A stretch of 64,000 nucleotides of DNA from Thiohalomonas denitrificans (GTDB taxonomy: Bacteria; Pseudomonadota; Gammaproteobacteria; Thiohalomonadales; Thiohalomonadaceae). Under the pieces are notes generated by a model. It saw only the letters and a list, made by a program, of their open reading frames with translations. It searched no databases and was not told where the DNA came from. The number at the start of each line of letters is the position of its first letter. Position 1 is the stretch's first letter. The stretch spans positions 23,304-87,303 of the forward strand of contig DYFR01000015.1 in the NCBI GenBank assembly GCA_020725115.1, read 5' to 3'. The position numbers were made by a program, and so were the translations under genes. Positions 1 to 9,217 of this stretch are shown piece after piece.

Positions 1-1989
1 GAACTGGCCCTGCGCGGCGCGGGCTTCGTGCTCACCGTCACCGCCGGGGCCGGCCTGGCCTTCCTGCATTTCGATTACAGTGCGGTGGCCCTGCCGCTCA
101 ATGCCGGCGGCATCCTCGGCGACGTGACCGGGCGCAGCCTGGTCGGTTCGTTCAGCTTCCTAGGTGCCACCCTGTTTCTGCTCGCCCTGTTCCTCGCCGG
201 CGTCACTCTGTTCACCGGCCTGTCCTGGCTGTGGGTGATGGATATGGTCGGGGCCTGGACCCTGCGTCTCGGCGTCTGGTTGCGCCGGCTGCTGCCGCAA
301 CTGAACGAGTTCCTCGCCGCCCGCCAGGCGCGCCAGGAGCGCGAGCAGACCGTCAAGACCGAAAAGGCCCGGGTGGCCAAGCGGCCGCCGCCGCGCATCG
401 AGCCGGTGATCAGGCAGGCGCCGGCGGTGTCGGAGCGGGTGGAGAAGGAGAAGCAGGTTCAGCTGTTCGAACCCTCGGCGGGCGAGGGGGGGCTGCCGCC
501 GCTGGCCCTGCTCGATGTGGCGGAGCAGGGCGGCAACCGCATTTCGCCGGAGGCGCTGGCGGCGGTGTCGCGCCTGGTGGAAATGAAACTGCAGGACTTC
601 GGCATCGAGGCACAGGTGGTCGAGGTTCACCCCGGTCCGGTGATCACCCGCTTCGAGCTGCAGCCCGCCGCCGGCATCAAGGTCAGCCAGATATCCAACC
701 TGTCCAAGGACCTGGCCCGCTCCCTGTCGTCCATCAGCGTGCGTGTGGTGGAGGTGATTCCGGGCAAGACCACCATCGGCCTGGAGGTACCCAACGAGAC
801 GCGGGAGATCGTGCGCCTGTCCGAGGTCCTGCGCTCGCCGGCCTACGAAAACGCCGCCTCGCACCTGACCCTGGCCCTGGGCAAGGACATTGCCGGCGTG
901 CCCATGGTGGCGGACCTGGCCAAGATGCCGCACCTGCTGGTGGCCGGCACCACCGGCTCGGGCAAGTCGGTGGCCATCAACGCCATGATCTTGAGCCTGC
1001 TGTACAACGCCACGCCGCGCGACGTGCGCATGATCATGGTCGACCCCAAGATGCTGGAGCTGTCCATCTACGAGGGCATCCCGCACCTGCTCTCGCCGGT
1101 GGTCACCGACATGAAGGATGCCGCCAATGCCCTGCGCTGGTGCGTGGCGGAGATGGAGCGGCGCTTCAAGCTGATGGCCACCCTGGGGGTGCGCAACGTC
1201 GGCGGCTACAACAAGAAGATCAAGGACGCCGTCGCCGCCAAACAGCCGATCAAGGACCCGTTGTGGAAGCCGCTGGTGCCGGACGCGCCGGAGCTGGAGG
1301 AACAGCGCCCCGAACTGGATACGCTGCCCTACATCGTGGTCATCGTCGACGAGCTGGCCGACATGATGATGGTGGTGGGCAAGAAGGTGGAGGAGCTCAT
1401 CGCCCGTCTGGCGCAGAAGGCGCGTGCCGCCGGCATTCATCTGATCCTCGCGACGCAGCGGCCATCGGTGGACGTCATCACCGGCCTGATCAAGGCCAAC
1501 ATCCCGACGCGCATCGCCTTCCAGGTGTCCTCGCGCATCGACTCGCGCACCATCCTCGACCAGCAGGGCGCCGAAAGTCTGCTCGGCAACGGCGACATGC
1601 TCTACCTGCCGCCGGGCCACGGCGTGCCGGCGCGCATCCACGGCGCCTTCGTCTCAGACCAGGAGGTGCACCGCGTGGTGGACGACCTGCGCAAGCGCGG
1701 TCGCCCCGAGTATGTGGAGGAGATCCTCAAGGGCGGCGGCAGCGACAACGGCGAGGGCGGTTTCGCCGGCGAGGGCGGTGAAGGCTCCGAGTCCGACCCG
1801 CTGTACGACGAGGCGGTGCAGATCGTGCTGGAGAGTCGCCGCGCCTCGGTGTCGGGCATCCAGCGCCGGCTCAAGATAGGCTACAACCGCGCCGCGCGCA
1901 TGGTGGAAATGATGGAGCTGGCCGGTGTGGTCGGCCCGCTGCAATCCAACGGCGCGCGCGAGGTGCTGGCGCCGCCGCCGCCGGAATGA
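1..1989 (+). CDS. ftsK: DNA translocase FtsK, 3' part (5' end outside window)
   Basis: FtsK is the membrane-anchored hexameric DNA pump that clears the chromosome dimer-resolution region at the division septum. The frame is open from base 1, so the true start lies upstream. The visible part has two membrane segments (about bases 20-75 and 150-260), a charged linker rich in Arg, Pro and Glu (300-520), the motor domain with Walker A GTTGSGKS (about 946-969) and Walker [10 protein letters not shown] (about 1336-1362), and a C-terminal winged-helix gamma domain (about 1795-1965) that reads KOPS sites. Family proteins of this clade are about 770-800 residues, so roughly 100-140 residues are missing. 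It ends with a Pro-rich tail. lolA follows on the same strand after a hairpin repeat, as in many gammaproteobacteria. Confidence 0.97.
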   Translation, partial: ELALRGAGFVLTVTAGAGLAFLHFDYSAVALPLNAGGILGDVTGRSLVGSFSFLGATLFLLALFLAGVTLFTGLSWLWVMDMVGAWTLRLGVWLRRLLPQLNEFLAARQARQEREQTVKTEKARVAKRPPPRIEPVIRQAPAVSERVEKEKQVQLFEPSAGEGGLPPLALLDVAEQGGNRISPEALAAVSRLVEMKLQDFGIEAQVVEVHPGPVITRFELQPAAGIKVSQISNLSKDLARSLSSISVRVVEVIPGKTTIGLEVPNETREIVRLSEVLRSPAYENAASHLTLALGKDIAGVPMVADLAKMPHLLVAGTTGSGKSVAINAMILSLLYNATPRDVRMIMVDPKMLELSIYEGIPHLLSPVVTDMKDAANALRWCVAEMERRFKLMATLGVRNVGGYNKKIKDAVAAKQPIKDPLWKPLVPDAPELEEQRPELDTLPYIVVIVDELADMMMVVGKKVEELIARLAQKARAAGIHLILATQRPSVDVITGLIKANIPTRIAFQVSSRIDSRTILDQQGAESLLGNGDMLYLPPGHGVPARIHGAFVSDQEVHRVVDDLRKRGRPEYVEEILKGGGSDNGEGGFAGEGGEGSESDPLYDEAVQIVLESRRASVSGIQRRLKIGYNRAARMVEMMELAGVVGPLQSNGAREVLAPPPPE

Positions 1990-2000
1990 ACTGCAGTTTC

Positions 2001-2069
2001 AGTCCGCGAATGAACGCGAATAAACGCGAATGGTAAGGACGCAAATCATTTGCGTTTATTTGCGGATAG
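2001..2069. repeat. Family A hairpin repeat (AGTCCGCGAATGAACGCGAA type)
   Basis: Left arm at 2001-2033 has units of the form GAATGAACGC; the partly complementary right arm reads ATTTGCGTTTATTTGCGGA at about 2048-2067. It fills most of the ftsK-lolA gap, with a very short loop. Five further copies occur in this window (23900, 24987, 37562, 54714 and 55556). Confidence 0.85.
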
Positions 2070-2094
2070 ATTCTTTCACTGTTTGAGTAATGCG

Positions 2095-2727
2095 ATGAAG
2101 AACATTATCCCGATTTGTCGAACCATCTTGTTGTCGGCGTTGCTTGCCCTGAGTGGAGCCGCTCACGCTGCCGACGGCAAGGCGCGGCTGGACGCATTCT
2201 TCAAGGGGCTGAAGACCATGCGCGCCGAGTTCGTGCAGACCCTGGTGGATGCCGAACAGCGGGTGAAGGAGGAGAGCGAGGGCGTGCTGCTGCTGGAGCG
2301 GCCCGGCCGCTTTCGTCTCGACTATTCCAAGCCCTACAGCCAGCTCTACGTCGCCGACGGTACCCGCATCTGGATGTACGACAAGGATCTGGAGCAGGTG
2401 ACGGTGCGGCCGCAGGATGAGGCCCTGGGCAGCACCCCGGCCATGTTGCTGTCGGGCAGTGAGCCGCTGGAGCGCAATTTCACGCTGCAGGAACTGGGCG
2501 ATCACGAAGGATTTACCTGGATCGACCTCAAGCCGAAGGAAAAGGACGCCAGCTTTGCCTATATCCGCCTGGCGCTGGATGGCGAGGTGATTCGGGCCAT
2601 GGAGATGGTGGACAGCTTCGGCCAGATGACACGCCTGTTTTTCCATACCGTCAACCGCAATCCCAAGGTGGATGCCGGGGCCTTCCGCTTCACCCCCCCG
2701 CCGGGTGTCGACGTGGTGGGAGAGTAG
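2095..2727 (+). CDS. lolA: Outer-membrane lipoprotein carrier LolA
   Basis: LolA is the periplasmic chaperone that receives lipoproteins from the LolCDE ABC transporter and passes them to LolB at the outer membrane. The product is 210 residues, usual for the family. A signal peptide (MKNIIPICRT, a hydrophobic core, cleavage after AHA near residue 25) has no lipobox. The mature part opens with a helix and an FVQTL strand and carries RFRLDYSKPY and IWMYDKDLEQVTV, typical of the half-barrel fold. I chose the ATG at 2095 rather than an upstream in-frame start at 2050, because 2095 gives a proper signal peptide and 2050 lies in the preceding repeat. The position between ftsK and rarA is conserved in gammaproteobacteria. 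Confidence 0.93.
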   Translation: MKNIIPICRTILLSALLALSGAAHAADGKARLDAFFKGLKTMRAEFVQTLVDAEQRVKEESEGVLLLERPGRFRLDYSKPYSQLYVADGTRIWMYDKDLEQVTVRPQDEALGSTPAMLLSGSEPLERNFTLQELGDHEGFTWIDLKPKEKDASFAYIRLALDGEVIRAMEMVDSFGQMTRLFFHTVNRNPKVDAGAFRFTPPPGVDVVGE

Positions 2728-2745
2728 TGTGCAAATCTGTGTCTA

Positions 2746-2828
2746 CCGCCGAGACGCCGAGAACGCAGAGATGGATCAGGTAGGTATTTTTGCCTTGGCT
2801 ATCTCTGCGCCTCTGCGTCTCGGCGGTG
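2746..2828. repeat. Family B hairpin repeat (CGCAGAGACGCAGAG type)
   Basis: Left arm 2746-2773 (CCGCCGAGACGCCGAGAACG...) pairs with right arm 2799-2828 (...CTCTGCGTCTCGGCGGTG) over about 28 bases with a loop of about 25. The right arm ends 10 bases before the rarA start codon, so the only plausible ribosome-binding bases (GGTGAG) lie in the element itself. Confidence 0.9.
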
Positions 2829-2838
2829 AGATTTCTTG

Positions 2839-4167
2839 ATGAAGGACCAGGACCGTTTCCACCCGCTGGCCGACCGCATGCGGCCGGCCGCGCTGGAGGA
2901 GTTCTTCGGCCAGTCTCATCTGCTCGGCCCGGGCAAGCCGCTGCGCCTCGCCATCGAGTCGGGCAACCTGCACTCCATGGTGTTCTGGGGCCCGCCGGGC
3001 ACCGGCAAGACTACCTTGGCGCGCATGATCGCCGGGCGCGCCGACGCGCAGTTCCTGGCCCTCTCTGCGGTGCTGTCCGGGGTGAAGGACATCCGCGAGG
3101 CCATTGCCCGGGCGCAGCAGGTGCGCGCCGCCTACAACCGCGGCACCGTGCTGTTCGTGGATGAGGTGCACCGCTTCAACAAGTCGCAGCAGGATGCCTT
3201 CCTGCCCTACGTGGAGGACGGCACGGTCACCTTCATCGGCGCCACCACGGAAAATCCATCCTTCGAGCTGAACAACGCGCTGCTGTCCCGCGCCCGTGTC
3301 TACGTGCTGAAGAGTCTCGGCGCCGACGAAATCCGCGCGGTGCTGGAGCGGGCGCTGCACGATACCGAACGCGGCCTGGGTGAACGGCGGCTGTCCGTCG
3401 CGCCGGAACTCTTGCAGCGCATCGCCGAGGCCGCCGACGGCGATGCCCGCCGCGCCCTCAACCTGCTGGAGATCGCCGCCGACCTGGCCGAGCGGGTGGA
3501 CGGCCGGGAGGTGGTAGCCGAGGAGACCCTGCATGAGGTGCTGGCCGGCGGCGGGCGCCGCTTCGACAAGGGTGGCGAGGCCTTTTACGACCAGATTTCC
3601 GCCCTGCACAAGTCGGTGCGCGGTTCCGCCCCCGACGCCGCCCTGTACTGGCTTACGCGCATGCTGGACGGCGGTTGCGATCCGCTCTACATTGCGCGCC
3701 GGGTGGTGCGCATGGCCACCGAGGACATCGGCAACGCCGACCCGCGCGCCCTGCGCATCGCCCTGGATGCCTGGGACGTGCAGGAGCGCCTCGGCAGCCC
3801 GGAAGGCGAGCTGGCCATCGCCCAGGCGGTGCTGTACATGGCCTGCGCACCCAAGAGCAATGCGGCCTACATGGCTTACAATGCGGCCATGGCCGACGTG
3901 AAACAGCACGGCTCCTACGAGGTGCCCATTCATCTGCGCAACGCGCCGACCAAACTGATGAAGGAACTGGGCTACGGCAAGGCCTACCGCTACGCCCACG
4001 ACGAACCGGAGGCCTACGCGGCGGGGGAAAGCTACTTCCCCGAGGACATGCCCGAGCGCCACTACTACCAGCCGGTGCCGCGCGGCCTGGAACTGAAGAT
4101 CGGCGAAAAGCTGGCCCACCTGCGCGACCTGGACCGCGCAGCATGGGGGAAGAAGGACAAAAAATGA
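2839..4167 (+). CDS. rarA: Replication-associated recombination protein RarA (MgsA)
   Basis: RarA is an AAA+ ATPase of the clamp-loader/Holliday-junction helicase group that acts at stalled replication forks with SSB. The 442-residue product has Walker A GPPGTGKT (residues 51-58), Walker [11 protein letters not shown], the sensor [10 protein letters not shown], and C-terminal oligomerisation domains with the family signature [11 protein letters not shown]. The ATG at 2839 is preferred over an in-frame TTG one codon upstream. The gene sits between lolA and crcB/serS, the usual gammaproteobacterial context, but each junction carries a family B hairpin repeat. Confidence 0.95.
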   Translation: MKDQDRFHPLADRMRPAALEEFFGQSHLLGPGKPLRLAIESGNLHSMVFWGPPGTGKTTLARMIAGRADAQFLALSAVLSGVKDIREAIARAQQVRAAYNRGTVLFVDEVHRFNKSQQDAFLPYVEDGTVTFIGATTENPSFELNNALLSRARVYVLKSLGADEIRAVLERALHDTERGLGERRLSVAPELLQRIAEAADGDARRALNLLEIAADLAERVDGREVVAEETLHEVLAGGGRRFDKGGEAFYDQISALHKSVRGSAPDAALYWLTRMLDGGCDPLYIARRVVRMATEDIGNADPRALRIALDAWDVQERLGSPEGELAIAQAVLYMACAPKSNAAYMAYNAAMADVKQHGSYEVPIHLRNAPTKLMKELGYGKAYRYAHDEPEAYAAGESYFPEDMPERHYYQPVPRGLELKIGEKLAHLRDLDRAAWGKKDKK

Positions 4168-4181
4168 ACGGCCAACAACCT

Positions 4182-4256
4182 GTCGCAGAGACGCGGAGAC
4201 GCAGAGGATCAGTGGGTGTTTCCCTGCCATTCTCTGCGCCTCTGCGTCTCTGCGAC
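4182..4256. repeat. Family B hairpin repeat
   Basis: Left arm 4182-4207 (GTCGCAGAGACGCGGAGACG...) is almost perfectly complementary to right arm 4231-4256 (TCTCTGCGCCTCTGCGTCTC...), with a 23-base loop. It lies between rarA and crcB; the crcB ribosome-binding site GGAAGGGG follows the right arm directly. Confidence 0.92.
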
Positions 4257-4270
4257 GGAAGGGGTTCTTA

Positions 4271-4645
4271 GTGCTCCAGCTAGCAGCCATTGCAGGGGGC
4301 GGAGCCGTCGGGGCGCTTATGCGCTTCTGGGTGGCGGGCTGGGTGTACGGCCTGCTCGGGCGCGGCTTTCCCTGGGGTACGCTGGTGGTGAATGTCAGCG
4401 GCTCGCTGCTGATGGGGTTCCTTTACGTGATGCTGGTGGAGCGCCTGGCCGTGGCAGCGGAATGGCGCGCCCTGCTGCTGGTGGGTTTTCTTGGCGCCTT
4501 CACCACCTTTTCCACCTTTTCGCTGGAAACCCTCAGCCTGATCGAGGACGGCCAGCTGCTGCGGGCGATGATGAACGTGTTGCTGAGTGTCGTGCTGTGC
4601 ATAGTCGCGGCCTGGGTGGGGATGGTGTTGGGGAGGCAGCTATGA
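4271..4645 (+). CDS. crcB: Fluoride ion channel CrcB/Fluc
   Basis: CrcB (Fluc) forms a dual-topology dimeric channel in the inner membrane that exports fluoride. The product has 124 residues and four hydrophobic segments. Family motifs visible are GGAVGALMRF (residues 10-19), GTLVVNVSGS (36-45, with the pore Asn) and the Phe-box region TTFSTFSLE (78-86). The start is GTG at 4271, preceded by a good GGAAGGGG site. The stop overlaps the next gene by four bases (ATGA). I looked for a fluoride riboswitch upstream and saw none; the upstream region is a family B hairpin. Confidence 0.95.
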   Translation: MLQLAAIAGGGAVGALMRFWVAGWVYGLLGRGFPWGTLVVNVSGSLLMGFLYVMLVERLAVAAEWRALLLVGFLGAFTTFSTFSLETLSLIEDGQLLRAMMNVLLSVVLCIVAAWVGMVLGRQL

Positions 4646-4947
4646 GCGGCACAGAAGTTACCGTGGTGCGAATTTATACCAGCGAAGGACAAGGGCAGGC
4701 GGACAACCTGCTCAAGCGTCTGCATGACTGGGAACATGTGCGCGGCGTCACCGTCTACCGCGGCATCGCCGGTTTCGGCGCATCGGGCAAGGTGCACACG
4801 GCGAAGCTGGTGGATCTGGCGCTTGACCTGCCGATCATCGTCGAATTTTTCGACGCACCGGACAAGGTGGCGGCGATCCTCGAGCATCTGAGCGCGGACA
4901 TCAAACCGGGCCACATGCTGAGCTGGACCGCACAGGTCAATGATTGA
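4642..4947 (+). CDS. DUF190 PII-like protein next to crcB
   Basis: A 101-residue cytosolic protein of the DUF190 family, which has a ferredoxin-like fold similar to PII signalling proteins. Visible family features are VVRIYTSEGQGQADNLLKRL near the N terminus, VRGVTVYRGIAGFG in the middle and the strand LPIIVEFFD. It overlaps crcB by four bases (ATGA), so the two are translationally coupled. DUF190 genes are often found beside crcB, which suggests, but does not prove, a regulatory or accessory role in fluoride export. The ligand is unknown. Confidence 0.85.
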   Translation: MSGTEVTVVRIYTSEGQGQADNLLKRLHDWEHVRGVTVYRGIAGFGASGKVHTAKLVDLALDLPIIVEFFDAPDKVAAILEHLSADIKPGHMLSWTAQVND

Positions 4948-4956
4948 ACCAATGCA

Positions 4957-4975
4957 GGGTGCGCACTGCGCACCC
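4957..4975. repeat. Family G short palindrome (GGGTGCGCACTGCGCACCC)
   Basis: A short perfect inverted repeat, GGGTGCGC and GCGCACCC around ACT, followed by TACGA, just after the DUF190 stop. Related GGTGGATGCGCTGCGCTTAT units occur at 15745 and, inverted, at 31215. It could act as a weak terminator but has no T-run. Confidence 0.7.
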
Positions 4976-4992
4976 TACGAAAACCGATTTCG

Positions 4993-5082
4993 CCGCAGAG
5001 GCGCAGAGGACGCAGAGACTTCACGTGTGGGCCGGACTGTACGACTCTCGAAAATCCTCTGCGTCCTCCGCGTCTCTGCGGC
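4993..5082. repeat. Family B hairpin repeat
   Basis: Left arm 4993-5018 (CCGCAGAGGCGCAGAGGACG...) and right arm 5055-5082 (TCCTCTGCGTCCTCCGCGTC...) are complementary with a loop of about 36 bases. It lies between the DUF190 gene and serS; the serS ribosome-binding site AAAGGAAA is downstream of it. Confidence 0.92.
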
Positions 5083-5095
5083 AAGATATTTTTAA

Positions 5096-6400
<1,305 letters not shown>

Positions 6401-6418
6401 TTGCGCGGAGTGAAGGAC

Positions 6419-6718
6419 ATGAGACTGACTCTGGCGGTGATGTTGCTGGTAGTGATGCTGCCCGTGCAGGCCGGGGTGTGGGACGACATCAAGTCCGATG
6501 CCCGCGAGCTCAAGCAGGATATCAAGAGCGGTGCCAAGGAATTGAAAAGCGACGTCAAGGACGGCGCCAAAGAGCTGAAGAACGATGTCAAGGAAGGCGC
6601 CAGGGAGCTGAAGAAGGAGGTCAAGGAGGAATCCAGGGGCACCTGGCACAGCATCAAGAGCGGCGTGAAGGACGGCTGGTCCGGGGTCAAGCGGCGCTGG
6701 AACGAATTCTGGGACTGA
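6419..6718 (+). CDS. Secreted 11-residue-repeat (LEA/apolipoprotein-like) small protein
   Basis: I do not recognise a named family. The 99-residue product begins with a signal peptide of about 18 residues (MRLTLAVMLL... ending PVQA), then GVWD, then exactly seven 11-residue units filling residues 23-99. Units follow (D/E/S/G)(I/V)K-x-x-A-(K/R)-E-L-K-x, for example DVKDGAKELKN. An 11-residue period with alternating Lys and Asp/Glu predicts a long amphipathic helix, as in LEA and apolipoprotein-type repeats. The last three units gain Trp residues. It starts 18 bases after serS and the next gene encodes a related protein. A periplasmic membrane- or protein-protecting role is only inference. I chose ATG 6419 because it follows GTGAAGGAC and gives a clean signal peptide. 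Confidence 0.8.
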   Translation: MRLTLAVMLLVVMLPVQAGVWDDIKSDARELKQDIKSGAKELKSDVKDGAKELKNDVKEGARELKKEVKEESRGTWHSIKSGVKDGWSGVKRRWNEFWD

Positions 6719-6732
6719 GGGAGGTCATGGCG

Positions 6733-6987
6733 ATGAATCGTGGCATGGGCGGTTGGAGTGCGGCGCTGCTGCTGGCGCTGACTGTGGCGGCATCTCCTGT
6801 GATGGCCGATGAGGCCAAGTCGGACAAGGGCTTCAAGCAGGAGGTCAAGGAGGGCGCCAAGGAAACCTGGCAAGGCTTCAAGGAAGGCGTGAAAGATGCC
6901 GGCCGTTCCCTGAAGCAAACCGGCAAGGCCATCAAGGAAGACGTCAAGGAAAGTGCCGACGAGGTGAAAAAGGATTTGAAAGACTAG
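6733..6987 (+). CDS. Second secreted 11-residue-repeat small protein
   Basis: This 84-residue product is a paralogue of its upstream neighbour. It has a signal peptide (about residues 1-25, ending MADEA) and then four 11-residue units from residue 37 (EVKEGAKETWQ, GFKEGVKDAGR, SLKQTGKAIKE, DVKESADEVKK) plus a partial fifth. The alternation of Lys and acidic residues again predicts an amphipathic helix. Start choice: GGGAGG at about 6719-6724 is eight bases before ATG 6733, while an in-frame ATG at 6727 would be too close. A strong hairpin follows the stop, so the pair probably ends the serS transcription unit. Function unknown. Confidence 0.75.
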   Translation: MNRGMGGWSAALLLALTVAASPVMADEAKSDKGFKQEVKEGAKETWQGFKEGVKDAGRSLKQTGKAIKEDVKESADEVKKDLKD

Positions 6988-7009
6988 CGTCGGAACCGAT
7001 CGGCCGCTG

Positions 7010-7038
7010 GGCAAGGGGGCGCTGCGGCGCCCCTTGCC
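7010..7038 (+). terminator. Hairpin downstream of the small repeat-protein genes
   Basis: GGCAAGGGGGCGC and GCGCCCCTTGCC form a stem of about 12 pairs (one bulged G) with a loop of TGCG. It follows the stop at 6987 by about 22 bases. Only a weak T-tract (GTTTCGG) follows, so it may be a weak or assisted terminator. Confidence 0.7.
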
Positions 7039-7154
7039 GTTTCGGCGTTGCGTTATCGGCTCCCGGCCCCATATCGGGCTAGGTTACGCCTGTACTTCGG
7101 GGTAAACTAATCGGCCTTTTTGCCCGCCAGGGCGGTACTACGAGTAGTAAACCG

Positions 7155-8555
7155 ATGGATTTATTGCCAATTTTCATGAATGTACGCGGTCGCCGCACCC
7201 TGGTGGTGGGCGGCGGCGAGGTGGCGGCGCGCAAGGTCGGGCTGCTGCTCGAGGCCGGCGCCGCGGTGACCGTGGTGAGTCCGGCACTGGGCTCCACCCT
7301 CAAGGCGCAGGCCGACAGCAATGCCATCACCTGGCGCCAGGCGGCGTTTGCGCCGGCCGATCTGGAAGACGTGGCCCTGGTGGTTGCCGCCACCGACGAC
7401 GAGAAGGTCAACCGCCAGGTGTCCGAGCTGGCCCAGGCGCGCAGCCTGCCGGTGAACGTGGTGGACAACCCCGAACTGTGCAGCTTCCTGATGCCCTCGA
7501 TCATCGACCGTTCGCCGGTGCAGATCGCCGTGTCCACCGGCGGCGCCTCGCCGGTGCTGGCGCGCCTGCTGCGGGCGCGGCTGGAGTCGGCCATCCCCGC
7601 CGCCTACGGCCGTCTGGCCCAGCTGGTGGAAAGCTTCCGCGACCAGGTCAAGGCACGCTTCAAGGACACCAATGCCCGGCGCAATTTCTGGGAACACGTG
7701 TTGCAGGGCGAGATCGCCGAAATGGTATTTGCCGGCAAGGACGAGCAGGCCCGGGACGCGCTGGAGGCCGCCGTGGCGGCGGGCAAGGAGGAGCCGGTGG
7801 GTGAGGTATATCTGGTCGGCGGCGGTCCCGGCGACCCGGACCTGCTTACCTTCCGCGCCCTGCGTCTGATGCAGCAGGCCGACGTCATCGTGCACGACCG
7901 CCTGATCTCCAAGCAGGTGCTGGATCTGTGTCGTCGCGATGCCGAACGTATCTATGTCGGCAAGGAGCGTGACAACCACGCCCTGCCGCAGGACGACATC
8001 AACATGCTGCTGGTGAAGCTGGCCAAGGAAGGCAAGCGTGTCTGTCGCCTGAAGGGCGGCGACCCGTTCATCTTTGGCCGCGGCGGCGAGGAGATCGAAA
8101 CCCTGGCGGCGGAAGGCGTCACCTTCCAGGTGGTGCCCGGCATCACCGCCGCCATCGGCATGTCGTCCTACGCCGGTATTCCGCTGACCCACCGCGACTA
8201 CTCGCAGTCGGTCACCTTCGTCACCGGTCACCTCAAGGACGGCAGCATGAACCTCAACTGGACGGCGCTGGCCCAGCCCAACCAGACCGTGGTGTTCTAC
8301 ATGGGGCTGAAGGGCCTGTCGGTGATTTGCGACAACCTGATCAAGCACGGCCGCTCGCCCGACACGCCGATGGCCCTGGTGCAGCAGGCCACCACGCCGC
8401 GGCAGAAGGAGTTCATCGGCACCCTCGGCACCATGACCAAGGTTATCGCCAAGCAAGAGATCAAGCCGCCGACCCTGATCGTCGTCGGCGAAGTGGTGCA
8501 GCTGCACAAGCAGTTCAGCTGGTTCGAACCGCAGGCGTATTACGGAGATAAATAA
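7155..8555 (+). CDS. cysG: Siroheme synthase CysG (uroporphyrinogen methylase, dehydrogenase, ferrochelatase)
   Basis: CysG turns uroporphyrinogen III into siroheme, the cofactor of sulfite and nitrite reductases, in three steps. The 466-residue product has both halves: an N-terminal NAD-dependent precorrin-2 dehydrogenase/ferrochelatase (about 1-210) with VVGGGEVAARK (17-27) and STGGASPVLAR, and a C-terminal SAM-dependent methyltransferase (about 215-457) opening with VYLVGGGPGDPDLLT and containing RLKGGDPFIFGRGGEE and VVPGITAAIG. Full length, no breaks. A rhodanese gene lies convergent just downstream. Siroheme supply fits a sulfur-metabolising organism, though I see no sulfite reductase here. 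Confidence 0.97.
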   Translation: MDLLPIFMNVRGRRTLVVGGGEVAARKVGLLLEAGAAVTVVSPALGSTLKAQADSNAITWRQAAFAPADLEDVALVVAATDDEKVNRQVSELAQARSLPVNVVDNPELCSFLMPSIIDRSPVQIAVSTGGASPVLARLLRARLESAIPAAYGRLAQLVESFRDQVKARFKDTNARRNFWEHVLQGEIAEMVFAGKDEQARDALEAAVAAGKEEPVGEVYLVGGGPGDPDLLTFRALRLMQQADVIVHDRLISKQVLDLCRRDAERIYVGKERDNHALPQDDINMLLVKLAKEGKRVCRLKGGDPFIFGRGGEEIETLAAEGVTFQVVPGITAAIGMSSYAGIPLTHRDYSQSVTFVTGHLKDGSMNLNWTALAQPNQTVVFYMGLKGLSVICDNLIKHGRSPDTPMALVQQATTPRQKEFIGTLGTMTKVIAKQEIKPPTLIVVGEVVQLHKQFSWFEPQAYYGDK

Positions 8556-8636
8556 AGTTTCGAGTTTGTAGTTTCGAGTTTCGAACGGCGGGTCTGTGCC
8601 TCCGTTTTCGAAACCTGAAACCCGCAACTCGAAACT
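8556..8636. repeat. Family E hairpin repeat (GTTTCGAGTTTCGAA type)
   Basis: Left arm (AGTTTCGAGTTTGTAGTTTC, from 8556) pairs imperfectly with the right arm (TTCGAAACCTGAAACCCGCA, from about 8606). It fills the gap between the convergent cysG and rhodanese genes. Same design as families A, B and D but different sequence; only one copy in the window. Confidence 0.8.
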
Positions 8637-8641
8637 GGTTT

Positions 8642-9106
8642 TTAAGTCGGTTTTCGCTGTTCCGGACGCAGTCGGGTGGTGAAGTAGTCCTCGCCGGTGT
8701 CTTCGTCGACGGGGTTGTTGTCGGCGTCCAGCATGGGCTGTTCGAATTCGAACCAGCCGCGCATGCCGGTCTTGAGGGAGTAGACGTGCTTGAAGCCCAT
8801 GCGCTGCATGGTGTGGGCGGCGAGGACGCTGCGGTAGCCGGAACGGCAGATGACGACGATTTCGCGCTGGCGGCCGGCGGCGAGTTCCGGCACGGTTTCC
8901 TCGTAGTCCCACTCACAGGCCGATTCCAGCACGCCGCGCGGTACGTTGATGGCACCCTCAATATGCATGGCGGCGAATTCATACGGTTCGCGCACATCGA
9001 CGAGCAGCAGGTCAGACATGCTGTTGAGCTTTTCCTCCAGATCCCAGGGAAACAGCTCGTCCACATCGGACAGGCACTCGGCAACCAGATCGGTGTAATG
9101 CTTCAT
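8642..9106 (-). CDS. Single-domain rhodanese-like sulfurtransferase
   Basis: A 154-residue protein with one rhodanese domain. The domain starts near LLLVDVREPYEFAAMHIEGA (residues 33-52) and has the active-site loop CRSGYRS with Cys87, which would carry a persulfide. An N-terminal helix of about 30 residues and an acidic C-terminal tail (DADNNPVDEDTGEDYF) lie outside the domain. There is no signal peptide, so it is probably cytosolic. Rhodaneses pass sulfane sulfur from thiosulfate, glutathione persulfide or other carriers; the substrate here is not known. It is convergent with cysG, and its start is divergent from the S24-like gene. Confidence 0.88.
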   Translation of the reverse strand: MKHYTDLVAECLSDVDELFPWDLEEKLNSMSDLLLVDVREPYEFAAMHIEGAINVPRGVLESACEWDYEETVPELAAGRQREIVVICRSGYRSVLAAHTMQRMGFKHVYSLKTGMRGWFEFEQPMLDADNNPVDEDTGEDYFTTRLRPEQRKPT

Positions 9107-9217
9107 GGCGACGACCTTGCAAGTTCAGCGGGTAACACGGGTGAGGCAGAGGCAGCAATATTACTTGCTTTGGGCGGCGGACTCAAAGCACCGCTAATGA
9201 TGTAGAGAGGCAGAACC

